A stretch of 64,000 nucleotides of DNA from Ulva prolifera (Eukaryota; Chlorophyta; Ulvophyceae; Ulvales; Ulvaceae). The notes below the pieces were generated by a model that did not search any database, had not been told where the DNA came from, and saw nothing but the letters and a program-made list of their open reading frames with translations. Positions 38,812 to 50,807 of the stretch are shown here, in pieces (position 1 is the stretch's first letter; every line of letters starts with the position of its first letter). A program made the position numbers and the translations under genes. The stretch spans positions 1,142,856 through 1,206,855 of the forward strand of contig CM041198.1 of the NCBI GenBank assembly GCA_023078555.1. Direction: 5' to 3'.

Positions 38812-41800
38812 TCACGGATGCAGCGGGGAATCGTCATCAAACTCGGACCATGCCACATGCACTTCACTCACGCTGCGTCGCAGCCCACTACGCTGCCAAC
38901 CTGCCGTTTCGTTCAGGATGGCCCATACCCTCTGACTGACCTCCTGAAACCCCGCTCGATGTCTTCCCATTGAATTCCCGTTTTTTTTTGGGGACAGAGT
39001 CCGTGAGCCCGAGGCCGTCGGCGAGGCCACACCCCCATCGCCGTCCGTGCCCACCGCCTGCGACGACACCTCCACCCCCACCCCGGCGGCCGGTGCTGGC
39101 ACACTGATTGCGTCAATGATAGACCGCATCTCCCCCACCTGCAGCCGCCGCTGCTCCAGCTCCTCCTCCGTGGTCCGCAGCTTCCGCACGAGTTCCTCCT
39201 TCTCCTCGAGCGCCGCTGCCTCCTCCCTCGCGGCCGGACCACCGGCCATCCGCGCCGCAAGCTCTGCACGCAGCCGCTCGTTCTCCATCTGCAGCTGCGA
39301 CATTGCCGAGGAAAGCCCGTCGATGTCACCTCCACCGTCGTCCCCGTCGACACCGCTCATAGCTGCATACGCAGCCGCCTTGACCTTGCGCGACGTGAGC
39401 CGAGTTGACTGCTTCATCCCAGCGACAGCCGGATGCCGGTCGCTGCCACCCGCATCATTTGCCACATCAGCAGCCCCAGTCAGCGCGTACGCCGAGGCCA
39501 GTTGCACCTTCCCCGAGGGGCTGCCTGGCGTTTGCCCCGCTCGGGGGCTCACAACCGCCCCCGACGACCGGGCACCCGGCGGCGACTGCGGCTGCTTCAC
39601 GGAAGGTAGCACACGTTTCTTCGCCTCCGCAGCGGCCGCAGTGGAGCCCACCGGCGCATCCCCGGTCGCCTTGCGCACACCATCTGCAGTGTGCGCCCCG
39701 GTGCCAAACGCCTGCCGCTGCTGCTGCGGAGTCCGCTTCGTCGGGGAGACGGGGGCGGAGGCCGTCGTCTGACCGGTGCCCGTCGCTCCGCTTTGCGACG
39801 CATCCCCGGTCGCATGCATGCTACTCATGCGCGAGCCGGTGCTGTGGTCAAACGGCTCCGATGCCGCAAACGGATCCCGCACGGCACTGCCGCTGGTGCC
39901 ACGGACCCCGGTCGCCGGGGCGCTGCCGACAGCCACAGGCGCAGCTGGGAATGGAGCCGACCGCACATCAGTCGGCGCTGACGCGCCCGACCATCCTGCC
40001 GGTGGGGCTCCACCCGGCAAAGCCGCTATAGGCGACGCTGCCGCCGGGGAGCCATGCATCGCCATGTTGCCCGGCATGTGGCTATGTGTGTTCATATAAC
40101 CCGCCGCCGGCACAGGGTACGCATGTGGAGGAGGTTGCGCATGCATGGGGCTGTGGGGCTGCGTGTTGACCATAGGGGCAGGGGGGTAGGCGCCATGCCC
40201 AGCATGCGGCATCGTGCTCGGCTGCGGGATGGGCTGCGGGTAGGCGGGTGCGGCGCTGTGTGACGGCGGCGGGCTGACGGGGGCTGCACCGGGCGAGGTG
40301 AGGAGGTTTTGGGTGCAGGAGATGACCTCGTGGATGTTAGGGCGCCGCGCAGGGTCAACGCCGAGCATGCGGGAGATGAGCTGGCAGGTCTCGGGGCGGT
40401 GGCGGTTGGGAGGGATGTCGTAGTTGCCCTTGAGGACCATAGCCTTTGCATCGGCTTGGAATGGGAACTTGGAGAAGCACATGAGGTACAGCAGCACGCC
40501 CAGAGCCTGCAGACACAGCGGCATTGTGCTTGAGGGCAGTGCGTGGGTTCCCTTTGGCGTTGAGCATTAGAGCAGTGCTGTGAGGTGCTTTGGGGTGCTT
40601 CGGGGCTTATTTCTTGCCACTGTTCACCGCATTCGGGATACACTTTGTCACCTAATCGTCTTCGAGATGCATTGCAGGAGGGCTGTCGTGGCATGATTGC
40701 AAGCATCATGGCACTGGGGCTTGCCCCATGCACACATGCCTGCCAATTTCTGCGAGTCCAGGGGACGAAACAGGCAGGGAGCAGGGAGGGAGGTGGCTGG
40801 GACGCACAAAGATGTCGACTTGTGTGTTGACTCTGTGACCGTTGCGTAGATCGTAAAGCTGCACAGCAATGCGCCATGTTTCAGACTGTATGAAAAGCGA
40901 GTACACAGTGGTGAGTTCATGAACAGAGTTTCAACTGGCCCTTGCACCTGATGCAGGTGTAGCCGAAAGCACCTACCGTCATTGATCATGTTCTGTGAGA
41001 GATTGGAGCGATAAGTTCATACCTCTGGTGCACGATAGGCAGCGGTTGTATTCCTCCTGACTGTGTCCTCAAGAGCAGCGATTCTGTTGCCTTGAGGCAC
41101 CTCGTCTATGGTAGTGGCGCTTCCAAAGTCGCAGACAACCCAGGATCCACTGAGGGACTGCAGAACGTTCTCAGCTTTTAGATCCCTGCAGGCGAAAGTC
41201 ATATGAATTGTGCCACGGAAATCTCTGCATTATTGCACGAAAATTAATCCAAAAACCGCACCAGTGGGCCAGGGGTGGCGATTGTGAGTGCATATGGCTC
41301 ACTCCTTGTGCAACTTGGAGGAAAATTCCCAAAATATCGGGTTCTGTCATGTGGCGATGGTTGGCAGTTAGCGCCTGCAAAGCCAAGGACTGGCTCAACA
41401 AGGAATAGCCATGTACTTAAAGGTCCAAAATGGCACCAGTGTTCACGCATGGTAGCGTAGCGATTTCCTTACCTTGACGAGGTCCTGGTGACACAACTCC
41501 ATCTGCAAACGGTGCTGACAGTCGGACAGCCGTAAACCATGAGAGAAGCAAGTGTACTCTGAACTTGACAGGATAGAAGCGTAGTGGAACAGGTGGGTGA
41601 TTGCGTAGTAGCCATGCTGCTCAAGGCTGGTGTTTACATGACAGTGTCGAGCTGTCCGCGGCATTCCATGCGAGAGGTCGTCGCGCAGCAGCCCGCGCTA
41701 CACCGCATAGCCTCGGATGAAGCCGATAAGTGTTCACAGGAGCATACCAAGAAGAAACCATCCGTTGCTATCGGGCTGCCGGCGAAGCACGCTGCGTACA

Positions 41801-42074
41801 GAGTTACGATGTGGGGATGCTTTTTGACATTGTTCATCAGCAAGCACTCCCGCTTGACTGAATTCAATTTCTCAAGATCACCGTTGATCCGAAAGTGCTT
41901 CAAGGCGAAAAACTGCCCGCCTTCGCGTCCCTGATGATGGCGATGGACCGCTTGGTAGATTGTTGCAAAGCCGCCTTCCCCAAGCTTTTTCTGGACTGTA
42001 ACATAGTAATTACCCACATACAAAGACTTTCCTAGGAGGCAAGCAGGAGAGGGCTTCCCGGATGCCTGGTTCAT
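38812..42074 (-). CDS. NAK-family (AAK1/GAK-like) protein kinase with HWD catalytic loop
   Basis: NAK kinases phosphorylate endocytic adaptors in animals and have close plant relatives. Minus-strand exons 42074-41748, 41502-41473 (30 bp), 41374-41262, 41185-41023, 40858-40808 (51 bp) and 40506-38812 join in frame to 792 residues. The glycine loop is LGEGGFATIY (31-40), the ATP lysine is in FFALKHF (K59), and MELCHQDLVK forms the hinge. The catalytic loop reads LAHWDLKAEN (Trp157 replaces the HRD Arg). Then come CDFGSAT (D176) and YRAPE (207-211), and a subdomain reading VDIF then ALGVLLYLMCFSKFPFQADA (VDIW in relatives). The HWD codon spans the junction 41262/41185. The C-terminal 500 residues are a Pro/Ala/Ser/Gly linker followed by a short coiled coil (SQLQMENERLRAELAARMAG). 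Convergent with the LRRCC1-like gene, 288 bp away. The start ATG at 42074 is the first in frame before the kinase fold; an upstream exon is possible. Confidence 0.88.
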
Positions 42075-42614
42075 CTCCAGCCCGAGCAACTGCGAACAAG
42101 ATCCGAAGAGGTGAAACACGAATGCTAGACGACCGCACGAGACAAACGTCCTATGCACACGTAGATATCCTTCACATGCTCATTGCGTGCAGAATGGAAC
42201 CCCACGTCTAGTTCAGCAGGATTGTCGAGCTCGGTCACGAGTAATGCTATCCCGCGCAGGCTGTACACTGTGCCACATCGATTGCGCAGACTCTCACAGA
42301 TGAAGTTCGTTGGACAGGACGCTTGAATCTGGTCATCTTGATGATTCCGGTTTTTCCAGTGCTTGGTTGACCTTCAGATCAATGTGAACGCGCCTCCCTG
42401 GTCCATGCATTCCCGCCACGTTCCGCTGCGCTCCGACCGGGAATGCCATACCCAGATTCGCAAGTATTGAGGTAGCATGGCGAAAGCCATGGACCAGCTG
42501 CAAACATTCGTATCTAGCTGTCGTTGTGGCCCACAGGCTGGCTTATGATCGTGTCGCATACGTGCCGACGAAGACATCCAACGTTTACTGGCCTGACCTC
42601 TTGATCACTCTGCA
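42075..42614. promoter_or_regulatory. Shared intergenic region between two head-to-head kinase-like genes
   Basis: The NAK-like kinase is transcribed leftward from about 42074 and the plastid-type kinase-like gene rightward from 42615. The 540 bp between their start codons must hold both promoters and 5' untranslated regions. No TATA box or known operator is evident. Confidence 0.5.
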
Positions 42615-45600
42615 ATGGGCAAATCAGTGGTCCAGTCAAGACAGCCTTTACAAACTGCAGTTCTACGACGTGGTGCCGCTGATCGTAACGGCGCTCCGCG
42701 CTTGACGTACAACGCTTTGCTGCGCAAGCCTTGCGACCTTGCGCGCGACGTGCGGGTCTGCGCCGCTTCTGACAACAATGACGGAGACAATAATGTGGAT
42801 ATCGATGAACTGGCAAGGCGTCTGAGCTCTGAAGCACAACGGATGCGTGAAGGCTCGGACGCAGAATCACGAGAGCCACCAACGCCACCAGTATCGTGGA
42901 CCCAGGCCAGTGGAATAAGCGTGCCGGTAAGTCACCACCCACTGCAGAAGTTGCTCTATCGGTATTCCAGTTCTGCTCGGCGTCAAGCTGATCTGGCGAC
43001 GTGTTCAAAGGAGTTCCACAATGCATGCAGGAGGCAGTATCCCCAAGGCAATTGCTTGGGAAACCACTGTTTCAGGCCAATGACTTTGTCATTTATAGCA
43101 AGCTAGGAGCACTTAATATTCGCAGGGTTGGTCCTCACCGATGCTGCAGTACCAGGAGCTCTGACATCACCTGTGCCTCCTCTGCTCCAATGTTTTCTTG
43201 GCCCCAAGCACATACCCACATGTCGCCACGTCCTGCAGGTCGAGCAGAAATCTCCACAAGAGTCTCTCGGTGCATCACTTGACCAGCCTGCTACCGCAGG
43301 GCCGTCTCCAAGAGTCAATGTGTATGCGGCAACGTTTGAATCAGGCAAGCCCTTCCAGGGGCCAGTCACCGTGCTACTGAAAGAGTTCACACCGAGCTGC
43401 AGGCAGATTGGCCTTAACGAGCTGCAGCTCGCTAGGCAAGTCAAGGTCCCGCTCTCTTACATTACCAATTCTCTGGCGCTGCTGTGTCGACTGCCTAATG
43501 TGGCTCTCATAGCTGAACACAGCAAGCTGCCTCCTTATCATCCAATTCTCATGGTGCTCTAACACTGAATCAGTTCAAGTCATCAGTTGTCTGATGTGTC
43601 CGGGACACGCAGCAGGGTCACTCTGGTCCGCACAGGGCCACTACAGTCTGCACATACAACCCGTTTGTCCGGAGTCGTCGAGGTGCAACATGAACATAAC
43701 TAAGTCGCGTGAAGTCAAATTGGCTTCACTGCCACGTGTGCACAGGTGGCGGCGCGGCCCCAGAGGCAAACGCCAGCCTTCTGCCCTGCTCGCCCGGCAC
43801 CGCAACAGTGGGCCCCACCGTGTGCAGGAGCTGCCAGAGGCTGCAGAGGTGTGGAAAGCAGCTTCAGCTGACATGCTGAACGTGCCGGTCGTCCCGGTGC
43901 TGGGCTGGTTCGAGAGTGCTCCAGTCGAGGAGTGGCGGAAAGACGTCGACCCGATGGACAGCGTGGACAGCTTCTGGCTGGTATGCAAATTCGAAGGTAC
44001 CTTCCCAGAGCCTGTGGCCACCAAGACGCTGTATGTCACTGCTGGTTGCCTGAGTCTTTCAAGCTGTACAGCGCGAAAGTGTTGCCAGTTGTGTGACAGC
44101 ACCGTTCCACTCTGTCAGGAATTTCCAGCGTTTTCTCTTCCCCATCAAACACGCAAACATTTTCAAAGAGCCTCTATGGTGCACCCACTGCATGTCCCAC
44201 TATGGCTGTGTGGAATCAATCAGGCCCTTGGTGTGCTTCAGCAGGTCCCCCAACGAGCATATCACCACATGCCATCGACTGCGCGCCTGTGCGAGTTTCC
44301 ACGCCTGGAGCACAGATGTGAACACGACAGCATGGCCTCAACCTTGATTCATTGAACAGTAAAGGCAGCCATCCCTGCACACCCTTTTGGCGCAGTTTGG
44401 CGACATGACAGTGCATACCGGCCAGAACACTATCTCCAGAAATAGCGATTCCGCGGAATTCCGCCACCGCAGCATACTTCACATTCCTCCCCTTGGCCCA
44501 GCACAGATGCATGCTTCCACCGCCACATCTACCCCCAATGGCTTGCATTCAGCGTTGCGTTCGCGGACCTGAGAGCGTTCTTAAGGCTTCCAGGCTGCCA
44601 CGAGTCATGGTTTTTGTCCTGGGGCAACACAGTTTCCGGATCCATCCGTCTTCAGTCCCGGAGCCTCCACCAGCAGCCCAGGAGAAGGTGCCCTGTAGAC
44701 GCTGCATGAGTATAGAGCACCTCTTTCAAGGCCAGCATCACGCCGCACTCAGCATGTCACCTGCTGAATTTCAATATGCCACCGTTACATGTACTCTTCA
44801 TGTCTTCCGGAACAGGCGTGACGTGGCGAAAGTGACCATTACATGGCCACCACGGTGCCAGCCACCATTGCATGGCCACCATTACATGCCGTTATGGACG
44901 GCACGTGTGAATGCACAGCGCACAATGCGGGCCATGTGCGGTTCCTACAGTGCTGACTGCCTCTCCAGATTTGTCCTTGCAACACACATCCTGTGCAAGG
45001 TCTCATCTGCCGTCCACTCTGCTGTGCTTCTGATGGCATCAGCGGTACCCTGCACACAAACAGCACAGAGCCACGTCCCCGCCTGAGGGCACACCAAAGC
45101 AGCACAGAGTCAAAGCGCTCTGCCAGCAGTGACATCCGCAGTACTGCTAGCTGTCTTGAACTGTGTAACCCTTAGAGCAGGTCAGGCAGGCAGATGCCAT
45201 CTCCTGGATCAGAGATGCCACTGACAGTGTCACGATCTGACCAATAATTGAAATGATACTGACCATGATTTATCAGCTAGATTCGCCCAGCACAAAGCTA
45301 GCACTGGAGCCAGCAGCATTTTTTTCAGATCCAAAGATTTCAATCTAATTCTATGACACCAGATTATGGAACCAGCCTTCTGCAATCACATTCGCATGCG
45401 GCTGGGCTGGGCTTCTTGCGGCACACAGAATAGTCATATGGCTGCCATCCTGCTACACAATTATGGTTGCGACTGTGGATCAGATCGATGGGTGCAAAGA
45501 CAACTAAACCAAATCTGGCTTTACTGAGCCGTATCCTGTTGTGGCAATCCAGTGATATGGCCGCTATACCACTGGATTGCCACACCTGTAGAGCACATTG

Positions 45601-48600
45601 ACAACTCTGAATGAGAGGGACTACTTGGTTGTGTTTTGTTCTCTTGCATGGTGGGTGCTGGTGATGCCCCCTCACAAGCCCAGGCCCCCTGCTTCTGGTA
45701 ATGCTGCACAAACTGGTGAAGCTGCACAGGAAGTAGTGTAACTGCCAGACTCAGCCACCATCAGCCACCACCATCAGCTGCACAGCAAAACCATGTTCCA
45801 GCCTGGCTGCATGTCAGATATGACATCGGATGTACTCATCACAGCCAGCACCACTTCCACCCGGCTCTTGCTGTGATCATTTGCACATCTGCCGTTGCTC
45901 AAGTCGCTGCATGCACATGTTGTTTGTTATATGCATGCTCGCTAAGCATCAGGCAGATGCATGCTCTGTGAAACTATGCCCGTTTGGAAAAGTAAGTGAT
46001 CATATCAGTTGCGGAAGTGCCAGCCAGAACATACTGCAGCCACGTACGCTCTGATGTCTTTTGGTCGTCGTGATGTGGCAGCCACTCAAAAGATGGCACA
46101 TCAAGTAGATATGTCGCACGTAGAACACGTGCATGGAAGGTATGCATACCCGCACCAGCGTGTCCGGGAACGTATGCGCAATAATATTAGCGCCCACGGA
46201 AAGCATCACATATGTTCCTAGATTATATTAGGCCACTTATACATAAGACGCTGCTATGCATTGTCCAGAAACTGCTGCGACATCTAGGTATTTCTGTGTC
46301 TGCATATGCCACAGATTTCTGTGGCAGTTGTCTAGCATTGCTGCTCAGGTGCACACTAGACTGACCCCGTCGCACAATCAATTTACAAAAGCTCCGGCCG
46401 TTGTATGACAGAACTGCAGACAATTGCAAGCAAAACATCAGCATTCAACCAAGCCAGTCAATCAGGCCAGTGAGCCGGACGGCCGCAAGGCTAAACAAAT
46501 CACCCGCACACAGGGCCAGGGCCAGACGCCAGGCCCGTTGCAGGGAAATGCACAGCACAGGCTTCTCTTTCCTATGCTATTCCTGCTGTGTTACCTCCCC
46601 CACTGAAGTTGTCCTTTGAGTTGTGCGCTCCCTGCAGAGCAGGCTCCGGGGCAGCCATGCATAAGCGAAGCCATGTATATGTGCAGGTAAGGCCACTGTC
46701 TTGGTGGTGAGGTCACTGATTTTCCAGGCAGCAGTTGTCAGCACATACATCTGTGTCATATGATGGCTGCCAGGCCTCATGGATATCTAGAGCTGCAGTA
46801 AGGCCTGCAGCATGATTGTATGCAGTTGAGTGGTGCAAGGCATGCAGGTCACTCTGAGATACCTGGCTTGTGTCTTGGCCTCACCATTTAGCTGCGGTAT
46901 ATGTACCCTTGCTGTTGATGGTGTTACTTTTGTATTGAATCTCGTCTTTGTGTGGCGGATTTCCTGACAATCACACTGCTACCTGTCAGTGGCAGCGAGG
47001 CTCCTGCTCATGGACCATTGCCTTTGTTGCATCCAGCCATGAGGCACTCATGACTCCCGGTTATATATTTGTCACCACACAGAAGACACAGCAGCTGCCA
47101 CCTGCACATTAGTGGGCACTGAGTCTTGAGGAAGCAGCACCCACCACCCAGTGGGGCTGACATTTGTTGCTGTGGGCATGGTGATGGCATAAGACTCATG
47201 ATGGCATAAGACTCATGCACGCCTTGGACCAGGCGTGCACACACTGAACTGATCACCTTGTAATCAGGTCCTGGCTGCAGAGATGTTGCGGGCCAGGGTG
47301 CCTGCATCCAGGGCCCTTGCTCTCAGAAAGGGGCTTCTGTCTGCTGACCCGTGAACGCCACAGACACTCAGACACTGTTGAACCTGGGCCCACACAGGAT
47401 AGTGTCCTGCGGAGGACACGGCAGAGGCAGTGAGTGGAACCTGTTGTTGTGCCAGGCTGTTTTGGGCACTGGTCATCCCCCTCGATTCAAAGGGTGTTGC
47501 CTTCAGTGCTCAATTCACAACATACCGGGCCATTGTATGGCAGAGCTACTAAACAAACCAATTCATAGTTTCCCTCAGTGGTGCTGTGTGCGGGTGTTTA
47601 TGCATGTCAACTCAGCTCTTCAGCAGGCTACTGGTGCACAGTCCATTGCATGGCAGGCCACGACACAAGGCTGGCTGGCACTTCCTTCTGTCAGCCAGCC
47701 TCATGCTCCTTTTCCCTCATGTCACACCTGGTCAGCCAAGCTGACTCACAGGTGTCGCGAAGCTGAAGACCTGTGAGCCAGGCACACACAGAGAACATTG
47801 GCTTGCTGGCACAGAGCACTGCACCAGGGCTCACCGTTGCGGTGCATGCATGCAGGGCTGCAGCCGGCACAGGCCTACCTCGCTGCCCCGCGGGCCCAGG
47901 AGCAGCGCTTCAACCTCTTCTCCCGCAGCCCTGGTGCCGCCCGGCAGGCCATGCTCCGAGCCATCTTCCGAGGTGCCTCTCCCCCGCCAGCACAAACCAG
48001 CTTGCCATTGCACAGTCCGTGACCCGGTGTCACCCACACGCACCTGTGCCCGGGCAACGACCCCCGTGTGTATGGGGGTGTTTTTTTTCATTCCACAGGA
48101 GCAGCCCCGGGCCCTTCATTTCAAGAGCCTCCACACGTGCATGGGCGTCGTGGCTTGGGTGCAGTGTGCCCGGACGATGGACCTGTTGAGCCGCTGATTG
48201 TTGTCGCGGTGCTACCTGCCTGGTCGCCTTGACCCTTGTTACACTCCGGCACAGCACCGCCATGCGGCTCCAGTTCAAAATGGCGTGATTGAATTCAACT
48301 TGAATGCGAGTGATGCCGAGGTGTGAGTGACGGGGGGGTTGCGGCAACCTGCCGCGATTCCTGTGACACACAGGCATACCGTCACGCGGCTCCACCTCAA
48401 GCCTGCATGTCTGATCGCAGCACTGCAGGGTGCCTGCGGGCGGTGGCGTGCGTGCACGGCCGCGGCATCGTGCATGAGGGCCTCGGCGTCGCGGCCTTCA
48501 TGCTCAGCTCCGTCGCCGACACCGACGCGGGGCGGCTGGTCGTGAAGCTCGACAACCTCGGCGTCGGCCGGCGCATCACCGGCGGCGCGGGGCCGCGCAG

Positions 48601-49765
48601 CGCACTGGAGGAGGGCAAGCGCCGTGACGCGGAAGCCCTCGCGATAACATTTGCAGAGTTCACGTTCGGTGCGCCTCTTGAGCCCCCCCCCCTGCCTATT
48701 TGCTGCGTGCAGTGCTGCGTGCAGCTTGTGCTTCTTGTGGAGGATGTGGCAGTTGTGCTGCGTGCTGTGGTGCGTGTTGATGGAGTGGGCGCTATTGTGT
48801 GTGCTGATGGCGTGGTGCATGTGGCCGGGGTGTTTGACTTCACTAATGCCGTTTCGGGCTCTGGGATGTGCCAGATTGCAGGCAGTGATTGCTATGCGGG
48901 ATGTTGTTGTCACGGTGAGATTTGGGGATGATGTGCTGTGGGGGGAGGGGTGCCAGCTGGTGCCAGGCGTGACATTGAGTTTGATACGGATTTAGGCCTG
49001 CTGCCACTGGCGTAGTGGTACAGCTGCATTTTGAACAACATCAGAGCGATTGATCGATGATTGGTTCATGCCTGCTGCAAGTGTGCGTGATGCCAGACAA
49101 GCGTGTGCTTGACAGAGCGTGTGGTCACTGTATGTTTGCTGCTTGGCCGCTGCTTACTGTCTCACTGCTGTGGCCACGTTAGGCTCTTTTTGATGCTGTG
49201 TGTGGTTGGGCGTCTGCTTGCCGTTTTGCCAGACACTTGCGACGGGGCCTGACGACGCTGCTGACCTGAGTCTGATGACCTGAGCCGTTTGCTAGGATCC
49301 ATTTGCTGCTGGGGGCCCCACCGGGGCTGGTGCGTTCGCTGGGCGGTGTGGTCACAGTGGTATGCTGTTTGTGCATAATTCCTGCAGGATAGGGCGTACC
49401 AGCAGCGGCGGAGAGCAGTCACGGCTCATTGTGGAGGCAGCCATGGGTAGAGCGCAGTGGCCATGTAGTCGTGCGTGATGATGGAGGCACTGTTTGCAGG
49501 CGCACTTGCTGCAGAGAAAGAGCAGTCAGAAGAGCAGGCGCGGGTGGCCATGAGCGGCGCTGGCTTCCAGAGACTGCTGCTGGAAGTTTTCAGTAAGGAC
49601 ATCGATGGCTTCAAGCAGTATTGCATGGATGTGGAGGAATGGGCAGAAGCCGTCGAATTTCTGGACGATGTTGATGGTGCAGGCTGGGACCTCTTGGACA
49701 TGCTTCTGCAAGGCTCCTCATCCTGTGAAAACCTTCTCGAGTCTCCGTTTTTAGCGGATGTATGA
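42615..49765 (+). CDS. Plastid-type protein kinase-like protein, catalytic loop degenerate
   Basis: Exons 42615-42926, 43031-43126, 43239-43445, 43828-43996, 47856-47972, 48429-48668 and 49500-49765 keep phase and give 468 residues. The N-terminus is basic and hydroxylated (MGKSVVQSRQPLQTAVLRRG), consistent with a transit peptide. Kinase-fold landmarks: PLFQANDFVIYSKLG start, ATP-type lysine in VTVLLKEF (K184), and hinge region PVVPVLGWFES then DSFWLVCKFEG. Next are ACVHGRGIVHEGLGVAAFML, in which HRD is replaced by HEG (316-318), and LVVKLDNLG where DFG would be (D342). The C-lobe ends EWAEAVEFLDDVDGAGWDLL and NLLESPFLADV. The glycine loop is not recognisable. Plant plastid kinase-superfamily proteins share this layout, as far as I recall, but activity is doubtful. 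Intron 4 is 3.9 kb. The first donor is GTAAGT; others are mostly GTGCGC-like. Confidence 0.75.
45540..45584. repeat. Perfect 15-bp inverted repeat (hairpin)
   Basis: TGTGGCAATCCAGTG at 45540-45554 is the exact reverse complement of CACTGGATTGCCACA at 45570-45584, with a 15-base loop. It lies in intron 4 of the kinase-like gene and would form a stem in the transcript. No coding or tRNA context is seen. Confidence 0.6.
47183..47216. repeat. Tandem duplication of a 17-bp unit
   Basis: GATGGCATAAGACTCAT is repeated twice without spacing (47183-47199 and 47200-47216) inside the 3.9-kb intron. Likely replication slippage. Confidence 0.9.
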
Positions 49766-50807
49766 TGTATGGGTGTAAGCAACAATGTACTGAGCACGGC
49801 ATGGTGATGAGCTGTAACTCTTGCGCGACCAGAAGCTGGTGTTGCGCTGCATGCGTTTCGGTGCCGGTCTGCCCGTCCGCATGCACCTGCAACGCATCAC
49901 ATGGACGGCATGCACAGCTGGACGCCTTGCCCTGCCTACAACACGCTTGACATCCGATGTGCGCGAAACGGAATGTGTATCAGCTGGCGCTCAGTACTAG
50001 TCTGGGCCTGAGTGCTTGCACGCGCAAAATGTTGCCATTCTCCTGCCAGTTGCTGCGAATGCCAGGGATGGAATGCCCGTCAAGGTGTTGCAGCGACCAG
50101 TGGCATTGGTCACAATAGCAGAATGTCATTGTCAGCTTGGTGTGGGTGACGAGGCGAGGCGATCAACAAGCGGTCTCCGTTCGGCAATAGCGAAGACATT
50201 GGCGTAACAAAATCGGAAACAGACGGAACGACGATATGGTGACCTTGGAAGCTCTCATGTCTGCTCCGGAGTCACAGGACTTTGAACGAGGCATTTCCGT
50301 GCGCTGCGTTCGTATCTCGAGTTTCTGCTAGAGAATTGCCCTTTCGATCGGAACAGGTCAGCAGATGGCAAAGTAAGGTTCAACCAGATTGTGGAATGTG
50401 CCGTTGGGGGCTGTACGATACACGAGGCTTTCACAGGCGATTCACCACGCCGTGCTGGCAAGCGCGGGGAGATCGAAGGCAATCGACAGCACGTTCTGGC
50501 AACTCAACGATCAGGAGCTGGCTGATGAACTCAAAGACCTCGACGGCTGCATGGGACACGCTCAACACCGTCGAGCAAAGTCGCCAAATAACATGTCGAT
50601 GCCACAGCCACATCGGCTTAAGGCCGTCAAACCACGATCAAATCCGAAAATCGACAGGACTGACTTTCGTGGAATGGTCAAAATTGTGAAGCGAGTACGT
50701 CCAGGCTCTCAGAGGTCCCACGCTGTCCGGTCCCATGCACAGCAAGCTTGGCCCACGGCCTTCTGGGTCATGCAGGCTTTGCCCCACGGCTATACAGGCT
50801 AACAAAG
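49766..50807 (+). other. Region holding the probable 5' end of the large modular gene
   Basis: Protein-like segments appear on the plus strand in alternating frames. From ATG 50236 a frame reads MVTLEALMSAPESQDFERGI. From about 50301 another reads ALRSYLEFLLENCPFDRNRS and GKVRFNQIVECAV. From about 50428 a third reads AIHHAVLASAGRSK then FWQLNDQELADELKDLDGCM. The third runs to a GTACGT donor at 50695 and joins in phase with the acceptor before 50808. The frame changes would need introns of about 25-45 bp, or small insertions/deletions, so I do not give a CDS. The left half, 49766-50235, shows nothing. Confidence 0.35.

Larger units (their letters stand above)
43997..47855 (+). other. 3.9-kb intron 4 of the plastid kinase-like gene
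   Basis: The exon ending CKFEG at 43996 joins in phase to 47856 (LQPAQAYLAAPRAQ). No additional kinase exon was recognised between them. The intron holds a perfect inverted repeat at 45540-45584, a 17-bp tandem duplication at 47183-47216, and short CCACCAT-type simple sequence near 44840-44890 and 45760-45780. Confidence 0.5.

Noticed and set aside
40977-40992. 16-bp microexon (NMIND) in the NAK kinase gene
   Set aside because: It breaks phase. Direct joining of 41023 to 40858 gives APELYDLRNGHRVNTQVDIF, which matches kinase family spacing exactly.
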